From Azolla caroliniana (Eukaryota > Polypodiophyta), in the NCBI GenBank assembly GCA_043228905.1, contig JBHGNT010000022.1:434001-498000 (forward strand): DNA of 64,000 bases, in the 5' to 3' direction. Made by a program: the position numbers and the translations under genes. Under the pieces are notes generated by a model, which worked only from the letters and a program-made list of their open reading frames with translations, had not been told where the DNA came from and searched no databases. Each line of letters begins with the position of its first letter. Within the stretch, counting starts at the first letter, position 1. This document shows positions 8,692 through 21,042 of this stretch, in pieces.

Positions 8692-11030
8692 GATACACAC
8701 CAGAGCAAAATGGTGTGGCCAAGAGGAAGAACCAGTCGATTGTCGACATGGCAAGGGCAATCCTGGAAGAGAAGAGCATGCCCCATTTCTACTGGGCAGA
8801 GGCGGTCCGGACGGCCGTCTACGTCCAAAACCGGATCGGTGACAAGGTGTCAGTGCATGAGCTATATTTCGGGCGCAAGCCGAATTTGTGACACCTTCGG
8901 ATATTCGGTAGCATTGCATATGTGCATGTGTCGGATGAGAAGCGGAGGATGTTGGATGCAAAGTCGGAGACATGCATCCTGGTCGGTTACTCGCATGAGC
9001 AAAAGGGGTATAAGTGTTATAACCCCCGGACAAAGCAGGTCCAAGTTAGCTGGGATGTTGAGTTTGATGAGACGGCATCATGGTATGCCTTACCAGCTCC
9101 GACTTCCGACCCCGACCCGACACCGGAGAATGAGGCTAGTGAGCCTGAACCGGTCCAGGTAGAAGATGAAGACTTCCGCACTCTAGAAGAGAGTCTGATC
9201 TCTTCGGTTAAGTGGACCGAATGAGCGGCTAAGTTGGGATGACCAGTCGGATGAGGAACCGGCAAGTAGTGGAGACTCTACCTTGCTCTCCCCGCACAAG
9301 GAACCGAGGAGATGGTTCACTTGCAAAGAGAAGGGGAAGAAGAAGATGCCGGAATACGAAACCGGGAACATTGAGTCGGATCGGAGTGAATCCGACTCCG
9401 GAAAGGGCCTGGCCAAGAAGGGCCCCAAACCGGGTAATACCAAGTTACGTCGGTCTTCCCACCATAAGAACCCCGTGACGTGGTATGGGTACAATGAGTA
9501 CATGGCGCATCACTATGCGTACATGACCAAGGTGGCGGAAGTGCGTGAGCCGAAGAGCTACGCAGAAATGGCAAAGGATGCCAATTGGCGTGCCGCTATG
9601 GAGGAAGAAATGCGGGCACTTGATGCCAATGACACATGGGACCTAGTTGACCCTCCCCGACACTGTAAACCAATTGGATGTAAGTGGGTGTACAAGGTAA
9701 AGTACAATGCCGACGGTTTTGTTAACCGGTACAAGGCTAGGTTAGTGGTGAAGGGATACGCGCAGATCCACGGAATCGACTACGACAAGACCTTCGCCCC
9801 AGTAGCGAAGATGATGACGGTTTGTGTGATACTAGCAATTGCTGCGGCAAGGGGGTGGCATACTCACCAGATGGACGTGAAGAATGCGTTTCTTCAAGGC
9901 GATCTTGAAGAAGAGGTCTTTATGACCCAACCCCCCGGTGTCCAGACGGAGATGAACAAGTTGGCGGTATGTCGGCTGAAGATGTCACTCTATGGCTTGA
10001 AGCAAGCCCCCCAAGCTTGGAATGCGAAGATCACGCACCGGTTGCGTAAGATGGGGTTTGCGGCCTCCAAGTCCGACTCTTCGTTGTTCATCTGGCAAGG
10101 TCCGGACGGTCCGGTTTGCATTTTGCTGTATGTTGATGATCTAGTCATCACCGGACCCAGACTCGATGAAATCAACCGAGTTAAGGCCCAACTGTCGAAC
10201 GCATTTGAGATGAAGGACTTGGGGGACATTCACTATTTCCTTGGGATCGAGGTGATCCGAACCCGCGAAGGCATATTGCTCTCACAAAGACACTATGTGT
10301 TGAATATGTTGTACAAGTTTGGCATGACGGAATGCCGACCAATCTCCACACCCCTGGACCGGAACCAGAAGCATCGTCCCGACTCCGGACCAGCCTGCGA
10401 TGAGAAGTGGTTCCGACAAATCGTCGAAAGCCTCATATATTTGACAATCACCCAACCCGACATCAGTTATCCGGTCGGCGTGATCAACCAATATATGCAG
10501 AAGCCAACCGTGGACCACCTTCTGTGTACGCATCAAATTTTGCGATATGTGAGCATCACGAAGGACCGGGGACTGTTATACCGGCATGGTATAACCGAAG
10601 AGCTAGTCGGCTACACCGATGCCAACTGGGCCGGCAATGCATCGGATCGCCGATCCACCTCCGGCTATATGTTTTCCCTTGGTAGCGTGGCTATTGCGTG
10701 GAGCAACAAAAAATAGCCAACAGTGGCCCTCTCAAGCACTAAGGCTGAATATCGGGGCGCTACCGTTGCCACCTGTGAAGTCATTTGGCTTCGACAACTG
10801 ATGCAAGACCTGCGGATCGAGGTGCCGACCCCAATCCTGATCTACTGTGACAACATAAGCAGCATGCAGCTCGCCAAAAACCTGTATTCATACTGATCGG
10901 CAAGTTGCTGACAGATCGGTATGTTCATACAGATCGGCAAGTTGCTGACATCTTCACCAAACTGCTCGGATCGGACAAGTTGCAGCACTTCACCGAAATG
11001 CTTGGTGTTCAACATCTCGACGTGCCACAC
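8692..11030 (+). pseudogene. Copia element D gag-pol, 3' part (integrase end, reverse transcriptase, RNase H)
   Basis: It resumes with integrase YTPEQNGVAKRKN and FYWAEAVRTAVYV. The integrase C-terminus follows (LRIFGSIAYVHV, CILVGYSHEQKGYKCYNP), then an acidic linker. RT is open for 477 codons (9283-10716): WVYKVKYNADGFVNRYKARL, HQMDVKNAFLQGDLEEEVFM, SLYGLKQAPQAW and an intact catalytic LLYVDDLVITG (about 10126-10155). RNase H gives GYTDANWAGN, RSTSGYMFS, a stop at about 10714-10716 (SNKK*), then VALSSTKAEY and VADIFTKLL. Stops also occur at 8889 and near 9222, and the catalytic middle of integrase is missing. It is dead as a unit, although its RT block is well preserved. Confidence 0.88.
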
Positions 11031-11177
11031 TTGAGGGGGAGAATGGGCAAAGACACCGGAATGGGCAAAGGCAAAGAAACTGCCGATTGCACCGGTGAGG
11101 GAAGAACCGACAAAGGGGGAGACAAGAAGAAGAAAGGAGCCGAGTCGACAAAGGAAGTTGACACATCCGAACAAGTT

Positions 11178-11831
11178 GGAACAAGCGGCAGCGGCGGCAG
11201 AGTCAAGAATGACAGAGCCGACCGGAAGAAGAAGGCCAAGACCCGGACATGGTCCGATGTGGTGAAGGGCCTGGAACTGGAAGATGAATCGGGAGCGACC
11301 GTTTCAAACAAGAGCTGAAACAAATCGGAGACAGCCGATTCAATTCAATAGACGGATTCGAAAGAACCAGATCAATTCAAGGCCAAGAGGATGAGACGGC
11401 AGTGAAAGTCGACGCCAACATAAAGGAATCGGCGAATCAGCAAGCGCCAAAATCACAGCAGTGAGGGAGCTGAATTGGGCCTGCTGAACAGACAAGCCAA
11501 CCGAGGAACAAGCGGCAGCGGCGGCAGAGTCAAGAATGACAGAGCCGACCGGAAGAAGAAGGCCAAGACCCGGACATGGTCCGATGTGGTGAAGGGCCTG
11601 GAACTGGAAGATGAATCGGGAGCGACCGTTTCAAACAAGAGCTGAAACAAATCGGAGACAGCCGATTCAATTCAATAGACGGATTCGAAAGAACCAGATC
11701 AATTCAAGGCCAAGAGGATGAGACGGCAGTGAAAGTCGACGCCAACATAAAGGAATCGGCGAATCAGCAAGCGCCAAAATCACAGCAGTGAGGGAGCTGA
11801 ATTGGGCCTGCTGAACAGACAAGCCAACCGA
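11178..11831. repeat. Perfect 327-bp tandem duplication in the 3' region of element D
   Basis: The segment starting ggaacaagcggcagcgg at 11178 recurs at 11505, and I saw no difference over the 327-bp unit. It lies between RNase H and the polypurine tract. An open frame rich in Lys, Glu and Gly (about 11041-11318) ends within the first copy. The identity means the duplication is recent or has been homogenised; an assembly artefact is also possible. Confidence 0.9.
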
Positions 11832-11983
11832 GGAGGTCGAGATGCGCAGAAACAGAAGGGTCGTGGCAAACGAGACCAGACCGGACGAGGAGCGCGAGCG
11901 AGATGGAATGACGCCAGAAGGAGCTAGGTGGAAGGATCGGCTATCATGGAGACTAACACTATGATTTGACCTCAAGTTGAGCT

Positions 11984-11993
11984 TGAGGGGGAG
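11984..11993 (+). other. Polypurine tract of element D
   Basis: The sequence gcttgagggggag directly precedes TGTTGAG at 11994. The same motif (gcttgagggggtg) precedes the 3' LTR of copia H at 49642, the normal position for the plus-strand primer. Confidence 0.85.
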
Positions 11994-12437
11994 TGTTGAG
12001 CGGCAAGCTCAACCGAATCCGGATCGGCTGAATAAGCCTGAGCCGGATCTGTGAGACGGATCGGACGGATCAACAAGACGGTGAGCAAGTGAGTCAGTGA
12101 GCAAGTGAGTCGGTGAGCTAGGGAGCCGGTTAGCTGGAACAAACAGTAACCGGAAGTCTAGTAGTAGTCTAGACTACTAGGTAGTTAATAGTCTCGTAGT
12201 TAGTGTCAGACGATTGAGTGAGCATTGAAGTACGCGGTACTTCTGTTAGTCCTCTTAGGACTTGTATAAATAGTGTTGTTGAGCATGTTTTATGTACACA
12301 GAGAGCTATTATTGTTTGGTAATAGATTTAAGTTGTTCTGCTTTTTCTCTGTCTCTCCCGCGTACTGTAAAGCTTTCCATTAAACCTACGTGTTTTCTGT
12401 GTTCGTTTTCTATTGCTTCCGCACATAATCTTTTTCA
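11994..12437 (+). mobile_element. 3' LTR of element D
   Basis: It begins TGTTGAGCGG after the polypurine tract and ends about TTTTTCA. A TATA box (TATAAAT, 12265-12271) sits mid-LTR. Its tail resembles the tail of the LTR at 1078-1738. It contains short local repeats (gtgagcaagtgagtc) and a near-palindrome ctagtagtagtctagactactag. The downstream bases attggctatg do not match the left flank of D, so the outer boundary is approximate. Confidence 0.7.
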
Positions 12438-12478
12438 ATTGGCTATGTCTAGATCATAGCTCGGGGGTGGTCGAGTGG

Positions 12479-12840
12479 AATGGGTTCTTCTATCTAATCT
12501 ATTTTCCTTCTTTTTACTTTATTTTGATCTATTGATTAGTAATAGAATCTTAACACCCTCGATGTCGATCCATGAACTCCTTTTGATGGCATTGCTCTTG
12601 TTCCAGTATCACCTTGCTTCGTACCCTGTCTTCATGAGTTCGAGAAGTTGTTGCAGTCGAATGGGTTCTTCTATCTAATCTATTTTCCTTCTTTTTACTT
12701 TATTTTGATCTATTGATTAGTAATAGAATCTTAACACCCTCGATGCCGATCCATGAACTCCTTTTGATGGCATTTCTCTTGTTCCAGTATCACCTTGCTT
12801 CGTACCCTATCTTCGTGAGTTTGAGAAGTTGTTGTAGTCG
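12479..12840. repeat. 181-bp tandem duplication at the 3' edge of gypsy E
   Basis: The segment aatgggttcttctatctaat.. at 12479 recurs at 12660 with a handful of substitutions. Read on the minus strand, it continues the integrase C-terminal end of gypsy E, so the duplication lies at or just past the end of that polyprotein. Confidence 0.85.
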
Positions 12841-15800
12841 TAGTTGTCCTGACTATTTTTCGGGAAGGCATTCATGAATCTGTATCCGCAAGCTCGGAAC
12901 CTGGAACTTGATAGGCGCTACGGCTTCGATTCCAAAGGCTAACCGGAATGGGGTAGATTGGATACTAGTTTTAAAACTTGTTCGGTATGCCCATAGGGTG
13001 CTTTGGAGCTTAGTATCCCAATCCGTGTGGTTGCCATTAATGATCTTCTTTAGAATATTTTGTATGGTTTTGTTCGTCGACTCCACTAGTCCATTCACCT
13101 AAGGGTAATACATGGTACTCTTTTTGTGGACTACGGCATAGTGGTTGGTGAGCCTATGAATCACCGTATTTAGGAAGTGGCCTCCTTGGTTGCTGATGAG
13201 TTCGATTGGACATCCAAAATGGCACCGGATGTTTTCATACAAAAATTTTGTGGTAGATGCCGCCATGTTGTCCTGTAATGCTTTTGCCTCTACCCATTTG
13301 GTGCAGTAATCCGTTGTGACCAAAATGTATATGTTGCCCATGTGCGCCACGGATGGGGTAAATGGGCTGACAAAATCGAGGCCCCATTTTTGGAATAGCT
13401 CTAATGGGAGCAAGGGTTGATGCGGTATTCGGGCTCGCTCCGTGGGTGGTCCCATTCACTAAATAGGTTGCACTCTCGGTAGTATGCATGGGCGTCCTTC
13501 TATGTGGTTGACCACAAGAATCCACCTTGCCATATCTTCCGTGCAGTAGTGTCACCCGCGTAATGGACCCTGGTTATACCGCAATGGGCTTCTCGTAACA
13601 TGGCTTCCTTCTCATCATTTCGAACACACCTTAGACAAATTCAGTCGCTTCCCTTGTGATACATGGTGTCTTCTAATAAGCAAAAGTGACGACTCCTGAT
13701 TGCCAATTGCTTCTTCTCGTCCATTCGCATCTGTGGAGGTGGTAAACCCGTGCTCAGGAATTGGTTCATATCCTCAAGCCATTTGTCGTGTGGTGGCGAC
13801 TTGTCTATCTGGGCATCGCTTGCCGAAATGCGTAGGATTCCGCTATCCGAAAAGTCATCATCCCCTTTGACAACATTATCTCCGTTTTCAATACGACTTA
13901 GGTAGTCGGAAACCCTATACGTGACTTCTTCGACATCAGAGAGAGAAGGGTCACATGATCCTCATGAAAGATGAATTTTTGACCCAGTAGGTAGTGTCAA
14001 AATTTATTGATGTTATATATCATACCTAGGGCTTCCTGCTCGGTCGTGGAGTAGTTATGTTCGGCAACCGAAAGTTTTCGGCTTGAGTAATAGACGGGCC
14101 GATACCAATTTGGTTCAGTCAACTGCATCAATGCGCTGCTGATGGCTATGTTTGACTCATCCACGAACATGTGGAACGGACGCGTCCAATCTGGTGGTTG
14201 TACCACTAGTGCATGAGTGAGCATGACCTTCAAAGCCATGTATGCCTTGTCTTCCTTTTTTGACCAACTGAACGTGTTCGATGCACTGCCGCATGCAAGG
14301 GTGTCGCAAAGTTCGCTAGATAGCGCAACATTTGACTGTGCCAATGGATTTGTCCTAGAACACGACTTAAGCCCTTCATATTCTTCAGGGTCATAGCCTC
14401 TATGATGGCCTTAATCTTCCCTGGATCAATTGAAATGTCGTCCCGGCTTACTATGTGCCCCAGGAAATCACACTGGTTACGCCGAACGTGCACTTGGCTA
14501 GATTAAGGCTAAGTCGTGTAGAGCGGCATCGCTTTAAGCAAAATCGGAGGTGCCGTAAATGCACATCCTGTATGTCGTAAACTGCGAAGTCATCGAGGAA
14601 GACTTGCATAAAAGCGGGTATGTATTCGCCGAAGATTTCCGTGATGATGCAATGAAATGTCTCAGGCACTGTTTTAAGCCCGAACATCATTACCACGACT
14701 ACGAATACGCCCCAATCCGTCATGAAAGCGGTTTTTTCCTGATCATCAGGATGCATACATATCTTATTATAGTCGTTGAATCCATCTAAAAATCTATACA
14801 TTTCGTGCCCGGCTATGGCGTCGAGTACGCCATCTATGAAGGGAAGAGGAAAAGCATCTATAATTGTTACCGCGTTAAGTTTGTGATAGTCGATGCAGAC
14901 GCAAATTTTCTCGTTCTTCTTTGGGATGACTACAATCGGACTCAGCTACGTTGCCTGCTTGACTGGTCTGATGAACCCGAATTTCAAGAGTTTATCGATT
15001 TCTTCTTTTACGCAAGCCGCGTAATTCAGGTTCATTCGGTAACGCCTTTGCTGGACAGGCTTTGTATCCGTCGCCAGGTTAATCTGATGTTGGTAGAACT
15101 TTGGGTTCAGCCCCTTCATGTCCTCATGAGGCCATGCGAATACATCTTTATATTCATGCAATAGTTCGATCATGCCCGCCTTTTCCGAAGGCAGTAAGTC
15201 CTTTGCTATCGAGAAGGGACACGGCGTGTCAGAAGTCTCGACATTGATTTCCTCTAAGGTTGATGTCATGACACGTCTAGAGATTTCCATTTCTCGGTCG
15301 AACACGTCTTGCGCCCTCTAAAGTTCCATGATGGCCTCCGTATCAAGTTCGCACTCCTCGGCTCCCGTTGTTCCCGGCGTGGCGTACGCTCTAGCCATCT
15401 CGATGACATCGATGTCAAAAAATGGCACGATTCAAGGGGTCTCTTCCATATAAGTTTCTAGTTCCTCATCATCTAACCCCTCTAGCATGTGGACTTCTTC
15501 CACGTAAATCAGAGTCATAACTTTAGTGGATGGAGTGCTCTCCTGTGTCGGCACCCGAACCTTGGCTCAGCCTCGCCGAAAACTGATGTTGTTGTGCTGC
15601 CAATTCTGCTTGATGTTTGCCGGGCGCAGTCATGGGCGGCCTAACAGTAGGGGGTAAGCACCTGGAGCATCTAGGACCAATACGACGGCCGATATCTCGA
15701 ATGTATGTCCGCCTATCACGATCTTTAACTTCCGAAATAGATCCAATGGTCGGACGGATCGAGTATCCACCATGCGGAGCCAGAATGGGCATACTTCCCA

Positions 15801-17640
15801 CACTGTAATGCCGAGGCGGTTGCAAGTGGCTTTGCTAATGACGTTCACTCCTGAACCTCCATTGACTATGCACCCTGAGATTTCTTCCCCTTATAAGATA
15901 ACTTTAATGGCCGGGTTATGGTGATCCACCATGGCCGGCCTTCTAATAGATTCGGCAAAATTGGCAAGAATCATTACTCGGTCTATGTTACGCATACGTG
16001 TCTCCATGGCTTGCCGGAATCGAGGAACTAAATATAGCAGCTTGTTCATTGTTAGGATGATCTAGCAGTCCGTGAGGGCCTACCATACCGGATTCTCCCC
16101 CATCGTAGCATCCTCCGTATGGGACGATGTTGCCTCGATTGCCGTGTCCTGATGCATGCGATCAATGTTGGCCTCATTGGCTTTGTCTACCCAAGCTTCT
16201 ACAACTTTTCTTATGTCATCTTGTACTTCCCACTCGGTTGCCTTCAACTAGCTCTAAGTGGTCACTTGTTGTACCTCTGTCGTGATCTTATTCACCACCG
16301 CTCCCTTGCCCTTATCGCGTTGCAGGCACTAAGTCGCGTAATGTCCTGGTTGTTGACAGTTAAAAGAATGTAGAATGGACTCACCTTCTTCTGCTATGGG
16401 TTGAGCCAAGGGCTCGGGTAGTGGTACAAGCTCATCACGAGGGCGTTGTTGATACTGATGTTGCCACGTATTCTGGGGCTTCCTGCGGTAATCACGATTA
16501 TTGTTATTCTGGGGACGACGTTGGTCTTCCTCCGAGCTGTCATCGTGGGACTATTGGTTACGGGGCTGCATGTCGCCTCCGTACGTCCGTGCTTCGACCT
16601 GCCCACCTCGATTACTCGTGGAGCGTCGATTCTCATTGTGCCGCCCTCCGCGGTTGTTATACTTATCATTACGACGATAGGCCTCTTCCTCTTGATCATC
16701 ATCGTCCTAATATTGATCATCATCTCGACTATTACGGTCCTTTCAGTCATTATGCCGATTCCGGTCCGCGTTCCGATACTGCTCGTCTTGTCGAAATCGA
16801 TCGTTGGGTTGTTGATTGTTACATTGTGGTTCGATACGTCGAACCGGCACCGAGGGTTGATTCAAAAGGTTGTATTCGCATTGGTCGACTATATGTGCGC
16901 GAGAATGGCAAATAGGGTTGTGAGCCCGCATGTTGTAGTCGACCGCCGAGTGTCCCGAGTTAAGGCAGATTGTGCATTGAATGGCCTGCCGGAAATGATA
17001 TGCGTCATCTTGCGATAACGCTTGCCATAAGGATGTCATGGACATTCCTTCATCGGTGTCTTCCAGCTCCAACTGAAGAACTTGGTCGACGACCATGTCC
17101 GTTGTTTGGCCCGTAAAATCAAGCATGCCTAGCATCGTTCACATGGGGCAGCACAACGCGGTGAGGAAAGTTTCCTTAGCCTCATCCTCATTAGGTGCCC
17201 GCATAAGCTGGCTTCTTAAGTTCTTGAATTGGATTACGAAATCAGCGACTGATTCCTGATTGAACTACTAGATAGCGTAGAACTGACCAATGATTTCACG
17301 TTGCGGAACACTCCGGTGAAACAGTCGAAAGAACGTCGTGCGGAGCTGGTCGAACGTCATGAAGGTCAAGAGATCATCCAAAGTTGTCTTAGGTGGGTTT
17401 GGTTGGAAGTGGTGGGAGGTTTGTCGCACAAGTGCTATTGGTGCTTTCAATGACCCGGTGTAGTGGGCAGAGGACCTCCTGACCACTCGTGCTCTGCTTG
17501 GTGAGTGCGGACTTGAACACGCTTACGTTGAGATCTGGTAAGCGAGTGTCAAGGCGTGACTTTTCAATGGCAACTTATGCCACCTTTCGGGATTCTACCT
17601 GAGTCTGGGGTTTACCTCTGCAATTTGCTTCTTTGCTTCC
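12841..17640 (-). pseudogene. Ty3/gypsy element E, decayed gag-pol
   Basis: The minus-strand order is gag, protease, RT, RNase H, integrase, as in Ty3/gypsy. Gag lies at about 17490-16740 with a knuckle CTICLNSGHSAVDY whose last Cys is Tyr, then CHSRAHIVDQC. The protease (15890-15630) reads VNGGSGVNVIS where the family has DGGSGVN, so the catalytic Asp is Asn. RT (15200-14230) has QRRYRMNLNYAACVKEEIDK, the catalytic FLDDFAVYD near 14610, and LAKCTFGV. RNase H (14340-14000) has FHMFVDESN, YYSSRKLSVAEHNYSTTEQE. Integrase (13640-12850) has a damaged HHCC finger, then FQKWGLDFV, VTTDYCTKWVEAKAL and NGLVESTNKTIQ. Many stops and frameshifts. No 3' LTR is recognisable at 12.4-12.8 kb. Confidence 0.88.
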
Positions 17641-17904
17641 TCTACAGCTAGACGACATCCATTCCCTAATGTTCAGTTGTGCTTCTCACAGACCACCGGG
17701 CATGCCAGAAGTGTTACCGATTAAGGTGACACAGTGCCGAATCCTTGGTCCTTTGGGGTTCAACTCAAGGGTATTGTGGTTCAGGAATGGGAGAGTACAT
17801 CGTAACCGTGATACGGGTGACTATACACTGAGTTCATAAGTGTTACTTAATCGTGGAGACTGTGGAGATTAGGAAGATGGCTACAACCGACTTCTTACGC
17901 AATA
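17641..17904 (-). other. Probable leader/LTR sequence of gypsy E, proximal part
   Basis: There is no coding signal beyond the gag start. The stretch lies between the E gag and the insertion site of the non-autonomous element, and should be continuous with 21837-22080 once that element is removed. Calling it leader or LTR rests on position only. Confidence 0.4.
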
Positions 17905-17908
17905 GCGT

Positions 17909-18631
17909 TGTCGTGTGGCGCATGACACACGTGCCAAACGTCGTGATGTGCGCGTCACAAGCGCGGACAAGCACCGGGCCTCTATCCGCTAGTGGTTATG
18001 GAGGATTGATGATGGGATCATTCAAGATAACGGAACTGCGGAAGGACTAACGCAAGCGAGAAGTATTAAAGATAAATTGATAGATAGATACAGGTGGGAA
18101 TTCCTATTCCCGGTTTGAACTTTTAACTTCAAAATTGAGATAGAAGACACCTTGTCATCGAGATAACTAGAACTTATTAATTATTGTTGATTGTATACAT
18201 TGTCTCCCCTTTCTTTCTCTTTCTCTCCTTCTTATATAGATGCCCCCATGCATATGTGCATGTGAGGGTGTAGTACATACATACAATGCATGAGATGCAT
18301 GTGATGCATGATGACCATGTACCTTATCTAAGCTCTCATGTACAAACAATTTTGTGTGAAATGTACAATGAACAAAATTAACTTTCAAATGAAACAATGT
18401 AGTCTAATGGTATGTCTATTGCCTCCTATCTTGGAGGTGTAAGGTTCAAAACCTTCACTTGCACCTCATTGTATGCGTTAGGCTTATTACATATATATGT
18501 GTAATGATCATCTAAACACACATCACACTTGCACATTAACCATCACCCCTTCCATACATGTGCATATTGCACCTTCTAGATTTTCCTCGTTCCACGTGAT
18601 TTTCACACCGTTGCCAAAAATCTTCACGACA
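17909..18631 (-). repeat. 3' LTR (723 bp) of the non-autonomous element
   Basis: The ends are TGTCGTG..CACGACA. In sense (minus) orientation a TATA box (TATATAAG, about 18232-18239) follows a gggggca tract. It differs from the other LTR by scattered substitutions and lacks two pieces of about 31 and 36 bp found there. It carries an antisense tRNA-like module. Confidence 0.9.
18398..18462 (+). other. tRNA-like module in the 3' LTR
   Basis: Plus strand, antisense to the element. TAGTCTAATGGTATG (D-arm and box A-like) is followed by an anticodon-arm-like hairpin CCTCC-tatctt-GGAGG, then a T-arm-like hairpin AAGG-TTCAAAA-CCTT overlapping a box B-like GGTTCAAAACC. There is no clear acceptor stem. 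It may be a decayed tRNA or tRNA-derived insert. Confidence 0.5.
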
Positions 18632-18647
18632 TCCACCCCCACCAAAC
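18632..18647 (-). other. Polypurine tract of the non-autonomous element
   Basis: The minus-strand sequence is gtttggtgggggtgga, ending exactly at the 3' LTR start TGTCGTG. This fixes the orientation. Confidence 0.85.
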
Positions 18648-18991
18648 CGCATGTCCTCCGGTACGTGCCAAGAAGAGAATGTGAGATTTCGGCTACAATG
18701 TGAGATTCCTCCACGTCCTCGTTGACCTCGCTCACGTTTGTGGGTTACGCCTTACTATCTTCATTGTTGAGATCATCGAGTTCGGGACACTCACCTTGTC
18801 TTTTCTTGAAGATCTTTAGTCTTTTTCCCGCAATCGGTATGGCCAACCTTGATCCGTCTAGCTCCACATATGATCCGAACCACCTTCTTGCAAACTTTCT
18901 TGTCGTCTTATGTTGGTTGTCAAAGCTATTGTTGCAAACCAATACCCAACCTTCTTCTTCGATCTTCTTGGGGTGTTGACGATGTGTCTTC

Positions 18992-20988
18992 TCAAAACAA
19001 ATCAAAAAACCGGGTGCTTCTTCTAATTAGCCAATCCTTTTCTTTGAGATGGGAGATAGAAATGTTGGCAATACAACCTCCTCTGTTTAGTTGAACATCC
19101 CACCATCTTGATGCATCTTTTCCTTCCTTCTTGTGTGCTGTCTTTATAATAACTTCTTTCCTTTCTTCTTTACAAGTAATAACCATCCATTTTACCACAA
19201 CCTCATCTTCTTTGATAACAACCTCAATGTTAGTTATACTTACATCATCATTATAATAATCCCTTGAGTTAACGACATATTTGATCACCGAATTCTTTTT
19301 GACAAGATAAGCATCATATTCAATATCATCTACCCTAAAATTATCCTTCCCAAACACGCTCACAACACCAACATTATCATTATACATATCCCAAACCATC
19401 ATAGCATTTTCTAGATTATCCTCAAATTTATCAACCTTAATCCCATCCTTCCCACACATGCTCACAACATCAACATCATCATTATACAAATCCGAAATAA
19501 CATTTCCTAGATTTTCCTTGCTTATACCCGCGTGATCATTATGTAACCCCACATCCACATGGACATATTTTTGCAGAACATCCTCATCATCACAAGTACC
19601 TATTCTATTTTCATAATGGATATCCTCGTGAATGTCACCATTTGATCTAGTGAAACTCTTATAAAATCTATCATGAAGAAAATCAAGGCAACCTAAAACA
19701 CATGATTTCTCTTCGTCACTCTCACCCTCATCATTACCCCTATCATAACCATATCCACAGAAAGTGCACAACTTTCTATCATCATAACCCTCATTCTTCT
19801 CATGGCACTCACTCTCACCATCAATAATGCATTCTCCCTTACTATCATCAAGCCCTAAATCGTGTGTTTCATTTCTATCATCACCGTCATCACATTTAAA
19901 TGTAAAGTTTTCGTCTTTTTCTAATTCCTTCTCTTGTTTGTGGCTCTTATTAAACCTATCATACTTGTCATCAAAATTTAAACCATGACAGTTTTGATCC
20001 CAACCTTTCTCACCATCATGGCTTCCGTCGAGTGCTTTTTCATTAGCACAACCATGAAGAGCTTGACATTGATTTCTCCTCTTGTGTTTATAGTAATCTT
20101 TGTCACGATCATAACTTTGTAGATCTCGAGCACTCTTTGTGAGTTTGTAATGATCTTTGTCTTTGTCATAATCGTGTAAATCTTGATCTTTCTCTTCAAG
20201 CCCACGTTCTTTGTCTGATTTCTCTTCACGATTGCATCCACGAGTATCTTGGTCTTTCCCCTTGGGCCCACATTCTTCATCACATGTCTCTTCACGACTG
20301 CATCCTTGAGTATCTTGGTCTTTCCCCTCGAATATATGTTCTTCGTTCCATGTCTCTTCGTGATCACATCCTTCTTCAGTGCATATCTCTCTTCTCTTGC
20401 GTTTGCAATGATCTTCTTGATGACAATCATAATCTCTCCCTTCAAGATCGTGTTCTTTGTCACATGTTTCTCCTTTGTCGAGTTTGCAATGATCCTCGTA
20501 ACGACCATAGGCACGTCGATCTCGATCTCTCTCTTCGAAACCTTCTTCTTCATTGAATGCCTCTTCACGATCACTGTGAACATATCCATGTTCTTTTCAA
20601 GCCCATGTTCTTCGTTGCGTCTCTCTTCACAACCACATCCTTGAATATCTTGATCTTTTCTTACAAGCCCACATTCTTCGTTGAATGTCTCTTCATGAAA
20701 GTAATCACGAATATCTCGATCATCTTCATCTTCATCATTGTTGAGAAGCCCATGAAAAGGTTGAGGTCCAAATCTGGACGTCATAACTGCTTCATACCAA
20801 TCCGGAACTTCTTGATATAATCTTTCGGCTTGCCTTGCCAACTTGAGATAATCCATCGCTCTATCCTTATCATCCTGCAACATCATTTCAATGGCCTTCC
20901 TTATAAATGGAAGCATTATCAGTCTCGGCCTACCTTCTCTTCTTATAGACTCTTCTAAGTCATAAGCATCCAAGACCGCATCCATCAT
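18992..20988 (-). pseudogene. Long charged repetitive ORF of the non-autonomous element, frameshifted
   Basis: From ATG 20988 the product opens MMDAVLDAYDLEESIRREG, then LPFIRKAIEMMLQDDKDRAM and YLKLARQAERLYQEVPDWYE. This is a folded-looking helical region of about 80 residues. A tract rich in Asp, Glu, Lys, Arg, His and Cys follows, built of diverged repeats around GLEEKDQD..C/Y-R-EE. Near 20595 one base is missing in an A run: the repeat pattern continues in another frame to about 19990 and joins the frame open from 19771 to 18992 (acidic, with repeated VVSVFGKD and VVSMCGKD). The undamaged product would have been about 660 residues. I do not recognise the family; it is neither gag nor pol by motif. 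A captured host gene fragment or a novel gag-like protein are both possible. Confidence 0.6.
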
Positions 20989-21021
20989 TCATGATGCCTC
21001 CATTACCACCTTGTGTTTTTT

Positions 21022-21037
21022 GCGTCGGGTTCACCAA
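21022..21037 (-). other. Candidate primer-binding site of the non-autonomous element
   Basis: The minus-strand sequence TTGGTGAACCCGACGC starts a few bases inside the 5' LTR end and begins with the TGG expected for pairing with a tRNA CCA end. It is not the initiator-Met site used by the copia elements here. The tRNA concerned cannot be named from this sequence alone. Confidence 0.6.
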
Positions 21038-21042
21038 ATAGA

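Noticed and set aside
8301-8891. Long open frame of 196 codons across 8301-8891
   Set aside because: It runs through antisense copia B LTR, the 54-bp minisatellite and then integrase sequence of element D. It is a chance fusion, not a gene.
12455-12480. tRNA-Leu/Ser-like start (ctcgggggtggtcgagtgg)
   Set aside because: No anticodon arm, box B or acceptor stem follows; the sequence runs into the 181-bp duplication.
16421-17018. Plus-strand open frames of 164 and 190 codons
   Set aside because: They are antisense to the Arg/Asp-rich gag tail of gypsy E, a composition that leaves complementary frames open.
20249-20820. Plus-strand hydrophobic open frames
   Set aside because: They are the complement of the charged repeat tract of the non-autonomous element; the repeats keep several frames open.
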